64,000 bases of DNA from Pontibacter ummariensis (GTDB lineage: Bacteria; Bacteroidota; Bacteroidia; Cytophagales; Hymenobacteraceae): contig NZ_FZOQ01000002.1 in NCBI RefSeq assembly GCF_900188175.1, positions 186,001 to 250,000 of the forward strand. Direction: 5' to 3'. The first letter of the stretch is position 1. Every line of letters starts with the position of its first letter. The notes beneath the pieces are model-generated. The model was not told where the DNA came from, searched no databases, and saw only the letters and a program-made list of their open reading frames with translations. A program made the translations under genes and the position numbers. This document shows positions 52,836-60,074 of this stretch, piece after piece.

Positions 52836-54117
52836 GGTTAACTTCCTTGAGTCTGATACTTACTGCGTTTTTGTGGGCTTCCAGGCCTTCGGCGGCAGCC
52901 ATGGTTTCGATGGTCTTACCAATGTGCTGCAAGCCCTCTGGCGTGATGTGCTGGAAGGTGATTTTCTTCACGAAGCTGTCCAGCGATACCCCACTATAGG
53001 CCCGGGCATAGCCATTGGTCGGCAAGGTGTGGTTGGTACCAGAGGCATAGTCACCGGCTGACTCCGGGCTGTAGTTGCCCAGGAAAACAGAGCCTGCGTT
53101 TGTGATCTGGTCCAGCACCTCTTCAAAGTTCTGGATAGACAAGATGAGGTGCTCCGGCGCATATTGGTTGGAGAAGGCCAGCATCTCGTCTACGCTTCCC
53201 AACACCACACCCAAACTGTTGCTTAGCGCCTTTGCCGCAAACTCTTTACGAGGTAATACTTCGAGTTGGGCTTGCAGCTCCTGCTCTACCTTCTCCAGCA
53301 CCTCGGCAGACGAGGTGAGCAGCACTACCTGCGAGTCAGCCCCATGTTCTGCCTGTGATAAAAGGTCGGCTGCTACGAAAGCAGGATTGGCAGACGCATC
53401 GGCAATCACCAGTACTTCTGAGGGACCGGCGGGTAAATCAATTGCAACCCCGGCTTTGCTCACCAGTTGTTTTGCCACCGTCACATACTGGTTGCCAGGC
53501 CCAAAGATCTTGTGCACGGCAGGCACGCTCTCCGTCCCGAATGCCAGGGCAGCTACGGCCTGTGCCCCGCCCGCTTTTACAACGCGTGTTACCCCTAGCA
53601 AGGAGGCCGTATACAGAATCGCCGGGTGAATGTTCCCATCTTTGGAAGGAGGCGTGCAAAGCACCAATTCCTTACAACCGGCAATGCGGGCGGGCACCCC
53701 CAGCATGAGCAAGGTCGAGAACAAAGGCGCTGTTCCTCCCGGGATGTACAAGCCTACTTTCTCGATGGCGACACTTTTGCGCCAGCAGGTAACCCCTGCC
53801 ATCGTCTCTACCTTCTTGACAGGCTCGGCTTGCTGGGTATGAAATAACTGAATGTTACTGTACGCCTGCAGGATAGCTTCCTTTAGCTCAACCGGCACCT
53901 GAGCCTCTGCCTGTGAGATTTCAACAGTCGTGGCCACCAGGTTATCTAATGTAACGCTATCATGCTTCTGGGCCAGCTGGCGTAAGGCCTCGTCTCCCTG
54001 CTCCTGCACCAGGCGGAAGGTCTCCAGTATTCCTGGCTCCAGCTCTTCCAGGTTCTTGGTAGGACGCTTCACCAGGTCCTGCCAAGTCTCTTGCGGTGGG
54101 TTTATCAGTTTGCGCAT
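52828..54117 (-). CDS. hisD: Histidinol dehydrogenase
   Basis: The protein has 429 residues. GLYIPGGTAPLFSTLLM, IDLPAGPSEVLVIAD, LSQAEHGADSQ (zinc Gln/His) and SPESAGDYASGTNHTLPT are conserved. It oxidises histidinol to histidine in two steps. It begins 3 bases after hisG. Confidence 0.96.
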   Translation of the reverse strand: MRKLINPPQETWQDLVKRPTKNLEELEPGILETFRLVQEQGDEALRQLAQKHDSVTLDNLVATTVEISQAEAQVPVELKEAILQAYSNIQLFHTQQAEPVKKVETMAGVTCWRKSVAIEKVGLYIPGGTAPLFSTLLMLGVPARIAGCKELVLCTPPSKDGNIHPAILYTASLLGVTRVVKAGGAQAVAALAFGTESVPAVHKIFGPGNQYVTVAKQLVSKAGVAIDLPAGPSEVLVIADASANPAFVAADLLSQAEHGADSQVVLLTSSAEVLEKVEQELQAQLEVLPRKEFAAKALSNSLGVVLGSVDEMLAFSNQYAPEHLILSIQNFEEVLDQITNAGSVFLGNYSPESAGDYASGTNHTLPTNGYARAYSGVSLDSFVKKITFQHITPEGLQHIGKTIETMAAAEGLEAHKNAVSIRLKEVNRV

Positions 54118-54120
54118 ACC

Positions 54121-54972
54121 TTAAATGATCATCTTTTCGATAGGAATCACCAATATCCCCTGGGCACCGGCTGCTTTTATCTTCTCGATAATTTCCCAGA
54201 AGTCGTCCTCGTTCACGACCGAGTGCAGCGAGCTCCAGCCATCCTCTGCCAACGGAAGGATCGTGGGCGATTTAATGCTTGGCAACAAGGAACGGATTTC
54301 ATCCAGTTTCTCGTTAGGCGCATTTAGCAGGATATACTTCTTTTTGCTGGCCCGCTGTACGGCATGTATGCGGAACAACAGTCTATCCAGGATCTCCCGC
54401 TTTTCTTCGCTTAGGCCTTCGCTAGCGATCAGCACCGCCTCCGATTTAAATACCCGCTCCACCTCTTTCAGGCCGTTGCTGATCAAGGTACTGCCAGAGC
54501 TCACAATATCGCAGATGGCTTCTGCCAGGCCAATACTCGGGGCAATCTCTACGGACCCGCTGATGGTATGGATATGCGCCTGCACGCCCTGTTCCTCCAG
54601 GTAAGATGCTAAGATATTGGGATAGGAAGTGGCGATGTTCTTCCCGTTCAGGTCCTGCACCGATTCATATTCCATGGTTTTAGGCACAGCAAGGGCCAGC
54701 CGACACTTGGAAAAGCCGAGCTTCTCCACCGCCAGGGCCTGCTTGCCCTCTTCCACCAACACGTTCTCCCCTACAATGCCGATATCGGCAACCCCGTCGG
54801 CTACATAACCGGGGATATCATCGTCGCGGAGGTACAGGATCTCGAGCGGGAAGTTCGTTGATTCTGTCTTCAACTTCAGAGAGCTGGTGATAAAGGAGAT
54901 TCCACATTCGCGGATCAGTTTAAGCGAATCCTCGCTCAGTCTGCCGGACTTTTGGATAGCTAAACGTAGCAT
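54121..54972 (-). CDS. hisG: ATP phosphoribosyltransferase (long form)
   Basis: The protein has 283 residues. The catalytic part has LRLAIQKSGRLSEDS and the PRPP loop EICDIVSSGSTL-type segment near 170. The C-terminal regulatory domain (about 210-283) marks the long form that is feedback-inhibited by histidine. It is the first structural gene of hisGDCB, after a His attenuator. Confidence 0.96.
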   Translation of the reverse strand: MLRLAIQKSGRLSEDSLKLIRECGISFITSSLKLKTESTNFPLEILYLRDDDIPGYVADGVADIGIVGENVLVEEGKQALAVEKLGFSKCRLALAVPKTMEYESVQDLNGKNIATSYPNILASYLEEQGVQAHIHTISGSVEIAPSIGLAEAICDIVSSGSTLISNGLKEVERVFKSEAVLIASEGLSEEKREILDRLLFRIHAVQRASKKKYILLNAPNEKLDEIRSLLPSIKSPTILPLAEDGWSSLHSVVNEDDFWEIIEKIKAAGAQGILVIPIEKMII

Positions 54973-55001
54973 TATTGTATGTCTTTGTGTTTAAGGTATG
55001 C

Positions 55002-55038
55002 AAAAAATTTCCTGCCTTGCTGCTGGCAAAGTATGGAA
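55002..55038 (-). terminator. Putative attenuator terminator of the hisGDCB leader
   Basis: On the minus strand TTCC-6 bases-TGCC pairs with GGCA-GGAA over AGCAGCAA, followed by A and TTTTTT. The six-base bulge makes the stem weaker than in the other two attenuators. It lies 41 bases after the leader stop and 29 before the hisG ATG. Confidence 0.55.
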
Positions 55039-55079
55039 CGGGCACAAGCCCTGGGGGCAATATAGTGATATTCTTCCTC

Positions 55080-55178
55080 TTACGAGGAATGATGGATGTG
55101 ATGAACATGTACATGCGCAGCCGGGGCAACAGAAGTCGCCGGTGTAGAAAGGATGCTATTTGAATTGCGCTTGCTCAT
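55080..55178 (-). CDS. hisL: Histidine operon leader peptide (hisGDCB)
   Basis: A 32-codon ORF (ATG 55178-55176, TAA 55082-55080) ends in His-Val-His-Val-His-His-Ile-His-His-Ser-Ser: six His within nine residues, against about two percent expected by chance. Right after the His codons TTCCTC (55089-55084) pairs with GAGGAA (55079-55074), a 6-base-pair stem spanning the stop codon; GGAA of that arm is complementary to TTCC of the downstream terminator. The leader begins about 5 bases after the predicted transcription start. It shares no sequence with the hisHAFIE leader apart from the His codons. Confidence 0.86.
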   Translation of the reverse strand: MSKRNSNSILSTPATSVAPAAHVHVHHIHHSS

Positions 55179-55189
55179 GTACGGTAGCA

Positions 55190-55220
55190 CAAATGTAACA
55201 GGTTTTGCCTAAAAACTAAA
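55190..55220 (-). promoter_or_regulatory. Promoter of the hisGDCB operon
   Basis: TACATTTG at 55197-55190 matches the -7 box; TTTAG at 55220-55216 is an imperfect -33 box at the right spacing. The predicted start is near 55183, just before the leader ATG. Confidence 0.7.
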
Positions 55221-55253
55221 TTTCAGGTAAAGTTTTTAGAAAGGCCCTGGCGT

Positions 55254-55321
55254 AAGCCTTTTTTAAACAGCAAGTGCCGGCCCCCTTTCGGAAACCGGCA
55301 CTTGCTGTTTAAAAAAGGCTT
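55254..55321. terminator. 27-base-pair perfect bidirectional terminator
   Basis: Arms 55254-55280 and 55295-55321 are perfectly complementary (AAGCCTTTTTTAAACAG... to its inverse) over a 14-base loop. It begins 12 bases beyond the stop of the MBG protein and separates it from the hisGDCB promoter. Confidence 0.9.
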
Positions 55322-55332
55322 AAGACCCTATT

Positions 55333-58074
55333 CTAGCGCTTCAGCACCATTTTAATTGTCTGTACACCGGAGTTGGTGATCAGGCGGGCAAAGTACATGC
55401 CCTCCGGATGATTACGGCCATCAAACTCAAACTCGTAAAGCTTGCCAACCTCAGTCACACCGGTTTCGATCTTCTTCACCAAAGCCCCCTTCACATCATA
55501 CACTTCCAGGGCAAAGCTTTCCTCTTTTAGGGATGTGAAAGCAATGGTTGTTTTGTCGGTGTACGGGTTCGGGTAGTTGTAGAAGCGGTTAAGTTGTTTC
55601 TCAAGTTGTAGTTTAGGGTCTGACACTAGCGCTTTAGACGATGAACCTCCATTGAGCTTGCCATCATGAATCACAATAGAACCACCACCAATATAATCAG
55701 TAGGCTCATTGTATTCTTCACTGCTGTTAGAACCAACTAGGTTATCATAAACAAGAGCATTAGAAGCATCCCATATTCTGATACGGAACTTGTCATTATT
55801 CAACCTCCCTTTCACATCACCGTCAATGGCTATTACTGTAAACTTGAATCCAGCATATCCATTCAAAGTACCAACACCCTTATAGGTAGCTTTTTCAGAA
55901 GTAACAACAAGACTCATAGCTTCATGCGACGTGCTCTTAAAGTTAAGCTTTCCAGCGTTAAACTGGAACTCCGTGTTTCCATCCACTTCAGCTAAGGTAC
56001 TCTTTCCATTTTTGTACTTCGCCACAAATCCGAAATTAGCTTTACCAGTAGCATCTACTCCTGCTAGACCATAGGCTGATGTTCTGATAGCTTTCTCAGG
56101 AGAGATAATCCACCCGCCGCCAGTTACAAAGCCACCGTTCGGGTCATACACTGGTAAGTAAGCTATAGACTCACTACAGCCAGTCCCTGCTTCGATCACA
56201 ATTTTATAAACACCGGTTGCCAAAACACCCACATTGATATTTACTGTACCGCTAGCATCTGACACACCAAGCATTGGAGTCGTTGAACCGTTAAAGTATA
56301 GCTTAACTGGAACATTAGCAGCAACGCCTGTGCCATTAATAAGCTTGGCAGTAACGAAAGTAGCAGTGCTTTTTATAGCCTGTGGAGTAGCATTAGCCGA
56401 AGCATCAACTGTTACCTGTTCAATAGTCAAGGTGCCTTTGTTAAGAATAATATTGTAGTTTTTCAAGACAGCTTCTGTACCATTAACAGCAGGGACAATG
56501 TCATAAACCCCAGCTCCACTCATTGAAGTCGCCACAGATGTATAAGATGCTGTAATGGCTTCATTGTTTTTGATTCCTACTATCTGTCCTGTGAAGGTAG
56601 CATTGGTTTGACCACATAAACGACTGGCGTTTGCAGCTGTAACAGTAAGAGTAGCTTTGCCTACACTCAGCTTTCCGAAGGTTTCGGTCACGTTGTAGTT
56701 GGCCAGGCGATCATTGGCAGTCAGTGTGGCTGTGATCTGATAAGGACCACCGGCTACAGTTGCGTCAGCGGCGGCACCGGCAGAAGCATAGCTGGCGATG
56801 GAGAACTCATCTCCGGCTACCTCGCCTGTCACATCACCTGTGAAGGCAGTAAAGGTCTCTCCGTACACCTTGCTCTTATCAGCAGTGGTTACTGTCAGCG
56901 CGGCTTTGCCTACACTCAGCTTTCCGAAGGTTTCGGTCACGTTGTAGTTGGCCAGGCGATCATTGGCAGTCAGTGTGGCTGTGATCTGATAAGGACCACC
57001 GGCTACAGTTGCGTCAGCGGCGGCACCGGCAGAAGCATAGCTGGCGATGGAGAACTCATCTCCGGCTACCTCGCCTGTCACATCACCTGTGAAGGCAGTA
57101 AAGGTCTCTCCGTACACCTTGCTCTTATCAGCAGTGGTTACTGTCAGCGCGGCTTTGCCTACTGTGATGCTTACTGTTTTGGTAGCGGTCTTGTAGTTGG
57201 CAGCGTCTGTTGGCGTGAAGTCAACTCTCAGGTCATGCTGACCAGCGGCCAGCTTAGTGCCGGCTGCAGGAGAATACACAAACGTACCTGCCACATCAGC
57301 TGTAGCGTTCAGTTGCGTAGCAGAAAGCTCTGTGCCGTAAACAATCTTGGATGGCGCAGTCCAGGATATATTAGGATTTGTCTTAAGAGCTAAATTATAA
57401 TTAGCAACAATTGATTGTTTTCCTTGTCCATTGTTATCACCCCTCGTCGCACCACCTGGAGCAGAATATGTTTTACCATCCGATAAAGTAACATTATCAA
57501 AAGTATAAGTAATGGTTTCATCAATCCGTACTGGTATAGCCGTGGCAATTTGGCCATATGCAAAAGTTGTAGAGGTAGGTTTAATAACTTCAACCCCATC
57601 TGAATTACGAGTAACCTTATAATTTACTTTTATTGTGGGTGTTGGTGTTAAAGGCGATGGAAGTCCTGTCGCAGAAAATTCAACATTAGCATCTGTAAAA
57701 TATGTAGTAGCACTTGAGCCAGAAGAACCTGTTGCAATGAGTTCAAACGCAACACCTATGTGGTTTGATTTAACAAGAAATTGATTGTTATAAATTTTAC
57801 CCTCACTATCTGCCACTGAATAAATATCATGAGAGTTGTAACAAGTTGAAGGCTTTGGAGTCTCTTCAAAATGGAAGTCTACTCTTTCACCAGGTTCCCA
57901 TCCAGAACCGGTAATAATGACGTACTCACCTGGAGCATAGTCATCCTTATCAGTAGTAACAGTTTGCGCCTGTGCCCCGAAGGCGGAGAGCAGCAGGAGT
58001 CCCATCACCAGCAGCAGGCGCTGGAAGAACAGGTACTCTCTGACATGTTGCTTGAGTAAAGGTTTAACATTCAT
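55333..58074 (-). CDS. Large secreted MBG-repeat protein with type IX secretion sorting domain
   Basis: The protein has 913 residues. A signal peptide (about 1-36, ending FGAQAQ) is followed by an Ig-like N-terminal region, one Ig-like repeat (about 235-300), two identical 83-residue MBG domains (starting KAALTVTTADKSKVYGE), a third diverged copy (KATLTVTAANASRLCGQ), another Ig-like domain, a glycine-rich region, and a C-terminal sorting domain (NYPNPYTDKTTI ... MYFARLITNSGVQTIKMVLKR-type ending). Such proteins are exported through the outer membrane and anchored at the surface. The ligand is unknown. Parts flanking the repeats are visibly more AT-rich than the repeats themselves. Confidence 0.85.
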   Translation of the reverse strand: MNVKPLLKQHVREYLFFQRLLLVMGLLLLSAFGAQAQTVTTDKDDYAPGEYVIITGSGWEPGERVDFHFEETPKPSTCYNSHDIYSVADSEGKIYNNQFLVKSNHIGVAFELIATGSSGSSATTYFTDANVEFSATGLPSPLTPTPTIKVNYKVTRNSDGVEVIKPTSTTFAYGQIATAIPVRIDETITYTFDNVTLSDGKTYSAPGGATRGDNNGQGKQSIVANYNLALKTNPNISWTAPSKIVYGTELSATQLNATADVAGTFVYSPAAGTKLAAGQHDLRVDFTPTDAANYKTATKTVSITVGKAALTVTTADKSKVYGETFTAFTGDVTGEVAGDEFSIASYASAGAAADATVAGGPYQITATLTANDRLANYNVTETFGKLSVGKAALTVTTADKSKVYGETFTAFTGDVTGEVAGDEFSIASYASAGAAADATVAGGPYQITATLTANDRLANYNVTETFGKLSVGKATLTVTAANASRLCGQTNATFTGQIVGIKNNEAITASYTSVATSMSGAGVYDIVPAVNGTEAVLKNYNIILNKGTLTIEQVTVDASANATPQAIKSTATFVTAKLINGTGVAANVPVKLYFNGSTTPMLGVSDASGTVNINVGVLATGVYKIVIEAGTGCSESIAYLPVYDPNGGFVTGGGWIISPEKAIRTSAYGLAGVDATGKANFGFVAKYKNGKSTLAEVDGNTEFQFNAGKLNFKSTSHEAMSLVVTSEKATYKGVGTLNGYAGFKFTVIAIDGDVKGRLNNDKFRIRIWDASNALVYDNLVGSNSSEEYNEPTDYIGGGSIVIHDGKLNGGSSSKALVSDPKLQLEKQLNRFYNYPNPYTDKTTIAFTSLKEESFALEVYDVKGALVKKIETGVTEVGKLYEFEFDGRNHPEGMYFARLITNSGVQTIKMVLKR
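56661..57158 (-). repeat. Two tandem identical 249-base repeats in the MBG gene
   Basis: Copy 1 (56661-56909) and copy 2 (56910-57158) look identical base for base by eye, each coding for 83 residues. A third, diverged relative lies before copy 1. Identical DNA rather than just protein points to a recent duplication or ongoing homogenisation. Confidence 0.9.
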
Positions 58075-58274
58075 GTGTAAGTTGAGGATAAAAGGTTGAA
58101 AAAAGACATAGTTGTAGCACTACCAAAGCGAGCATGCGATGGTCTTATGCCATTGTTGGGAATTGTTCTAAAAAGAGTAGGAATTTCCTAAGGGCTTCCT
58201 GGAAACCGGACGGTTTAGATCAGAATGTCTTTACAAGTTGACCAATTTTTAAAAGGAATTTTACTATTACTGAC

Positions 58275-58307
58275 CAAATATAGTTTTGCATTATACAAAC
58301 TTGCAAA
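58275..58307 (-). promoter_or_regulatory. Promoter of the MBG protein gene
   Basis: TTTG (58307-58304), 21 bases, TATATTTG (58282-58275) on the minus strand, leaving a 5' leader of about 195 bases. Confidence 0.65.
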
Positions 58308-58495
58308 TAATTTGTTTCAAAATTTTGTAAGTATTGTTAAATTTTAAGTAAATGAGTTTTAGAACTAGTTTAAAGGCTAAATTTGACCTCCGCCTTACTC
58401 AAAACCAGGCCTTTACAGCAGGACAAAAGCCAGACACTTGGGGCCTGTTAGAAGTGTGCTTACCCCTGCTGTGCACCCTTAAATATTTATTTTAC

Positions 58496-58503
58496 TACCT
58501 TTG
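58496..58503 (+). promoter_or_regulatory. -7 box (TACCTTTG) before the DUF2911 gene
   Basis: Matches TANNTTTG, 87 bases before the ATG; no clear -33 TTTG at the usual distance. Confidence 0.4.
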
Positions 58504-58589
58504 CCTATGCCGGTACTACCTGTAAAGAAACTGGCATCATTTTTTCTCATATTCAGGTATAGCTATTTTCGTCTTTACCCTTTTGTGTT

Positions 58590-59450
58590 ATGAAGAAGTA
58601 TCTGTTTGGTCTGCTTTTCTTCTTTTTGATTTGCGCTCTTTCGGCCTCCGCACAGGTTGTGTTGCCACAGGCAAGTCCGGCCGCTTTTGTGAAGCAAACC
58701 ATTGGTTTAACAGAAATCTCCGTTGCTTACCATGCGCCCAGTGTGAAAGGCCGTAAGGTTTTTGGCAACCTGGTACCCTATGGCTCCCTCTGGCGGGCTG
58801 GTGCCAACGAAGCAACCCTTATTACCTTTGAAGATGAGTTGTTCCTAAACCACGAGCGGGTTCCTGCGGGCACCTACTCTTTCTTTTTGCTGCCACAAAA
58901 TGACTCCTTATGGTACGTGGTACTGAACAGTGACACGACCTTGTGGGGTAAGGAAGGCTATAGCGAACTGAACGACGTGGCCTACCTGGAGGTAAAACCA
59001 CAGAAAAATGAATTCCAGGAGACCATGCAGTTCACGTTTTCCGATCTCAGCGCGAATAAAGGAAAACTGAACCTGACCTGGGAGAACAGGAAGGTGGTCC
59101 TGGAAATTGAAACGGAAGTAGAGAAGAAAGCCCTGGCAAACATCAACGCGGCCCTGGCGAAAGCTGCCCCAGACGACTGGTATACCTGGGCCCAATGTGC
59201 CGAGTACATGTTACCTCGCCGGGAGCACCATCAAAAAGCGCTGGAGTGGATCAATAAGTCCATCTCCATTAAGGAGAACTTTTACAACAACTGGATAAAG
59301 GCCAAGTTGTACGCTTATAACAACGAGTACCAAATGGCTTCTTCGCTCTCCGCTAAGGCTATGCAGTTAGGAACCGCAGAACCAGAAAGCTATAAGGAGT
59401 ACGCCAAGCAGATTGAAGCGGCCTATAATGAGTGGAAGAAGAGGAAATAG
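58590..59450 (+). CDS. DUF2911 domain protein with helical C-terminal repeat region
   Basis: The protein has 286 residues. A signal peptide (about 1-22, ASAQ) is followed by the DUF2911 domain (about 25-165) with ISVAYHAPSVKGRKVFG, WRAGANEATLI and PAGTYSFFLLP. The remaining 120 residues are helical and TPR-like (WAQCAEYMLPRREHHQKALEWINKS). It is exported, and its biochemical role is not known for the family. It is followed by a strong terminator, so it is transcribed alone. Confidence 0.85.
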   Translation: MKKYLFGLLFFFLICALSASAQVVLPQASPAAFVKQTIGLTEISVAYHAPSVKGRKVFGNLVPYGSLWRAGANEATLITFEDELFLNHERVPAGTYSFFLLPQNDSLWYVVLNSDTTLWGKEGYSELNDVAYLEVKPQKNEFQETMQFTFSDLSANKGKLNLTWENRKVVLEIETEVEKKALANINAALAKAAPDDWYTWAQCAEYMLPRREHHQKALEWINKSISIKENFYNNWIKAKLYAYNNEYQMASSLSAKAMQLGTAEPESYKEYAKQIEAAYNEWKKRK

Positions 59451-59469
59451 AGATAGTAGTTTCTTGAGT

Positions 59470-59502
59470 AGCAGCGGGAGCCTAAACAGGGCTCCCGCTG
59501 CT
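59470..59502 (+). terminator. Rho-independent terminator after the DUF2911 gene
   Basis: AGCAGCGGGAGCC pairs perfectly with GGCTCCCGCTGCT over a 7-base loop, followed by GTTTC. Confidence 0.85.
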
Positions 59503-59607
59503 GTTTCAAGCTAGTTTTGATTGTTCTCTCCTGTCCCGTTCTTGTTTTAGCTAGCGTAGGGGCTGCTGATCCTGTAGAATTACAAGTGGCCTTTTTCATT
59601 GTTTCTT

Positions 59608-59775
59608 ATGTGCGCTCCACGTCTGGGGTAGGGGCCCTTCTTGAGCGAGGGCGCGTTTTCCCGTTCAGCGCTGTGCCGTCTTCCTTTGCTCGCTTGCGCA
59701 TCGCAATGCTCAGCAAGCTGAGCACCGGAACCCGCCAAGGCGCTTCCCGGAAAAACTGAGAATGTTTTTCTTCGA
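59608..59775. repeat. Degenerate dispersed repeat, copy B
   Basis: TGTGCGCTCCACGTCTGGGG then GAGGGCGCGTTTTCCCG and TCAGCGCTG, and a tail GAAAAACTGAG with T-rich end, match copy A at about 50200-50360 in order and spacing. It lies in a 600-base gene-poor gap (59503-60074) that also holds a partial third copy (GGGGCCCTCGATT, about 59940-59955). Confidence 0.55.
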
Positions 59776-59805
59776 TTAAATAAAGGGATGCGCTATCCGC
59801 ATTTT

Positions 59806-59829
59806 GTTGTCGGTGAAAACACCAACAAC
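59806..59829. repeat. Hairpin GTTGTCGGTG / CACCAACAAC
   Basis: Ten-base arms with one mismatch and an AAAA loop, in non-coding DNA. No T-run follows, so a terminator is unlikely. Confidence 0.5.
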
Positions 59830-60074
59830 GGCGGGAAAACTAATGATGCTTTAACTGTCCTTACTTCTGCAATAGGGCCGATCAGCTTACCAGGTGCACC
59901 AATGACGACTTTTTGTTTGAGTGTTCAGCGAGTGGGGGAAGGGGCCCTCGATTCTCATCAAGGAGAAAAGTAAGACCCAGCCGGCGAGGCGGAAAGCCAG
60001 CTAAGAATCTTATGCTTCAAAGTGAGAAAAAAAGCGACTAAGTTAATTCACCGAAACTCAAAAAGAGTAAAAGT

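Larger units (their letters stand above)
58075..58589. other. 515-base AT-rich divergent promoter region
   Basis: It lies between the divergently transcribed MBG protein and the DUF2911 gene. It is much more AT-rich than its surroundings and contains promoter boxes for both directions. No gene was recognised. Confidence 0.6.

Noticed and set aside
55254..55321. Long inverted repeat as an insertion sequence end
   Set aside because: The arms face each other over 14 bases right after a stop codon: a terminator, with no transposase nearby.
56661..57158. Repeats taken as a possible CRISPR
   Set aside because: Units are 249 bases, in frame, directly adjacent and without unique spacers; they encode MBG modules.
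59517..59973. Two small plus-strand open frames
   Set aside because: They fall in the dispersed repeat region, resemble no family, and have no promoter.
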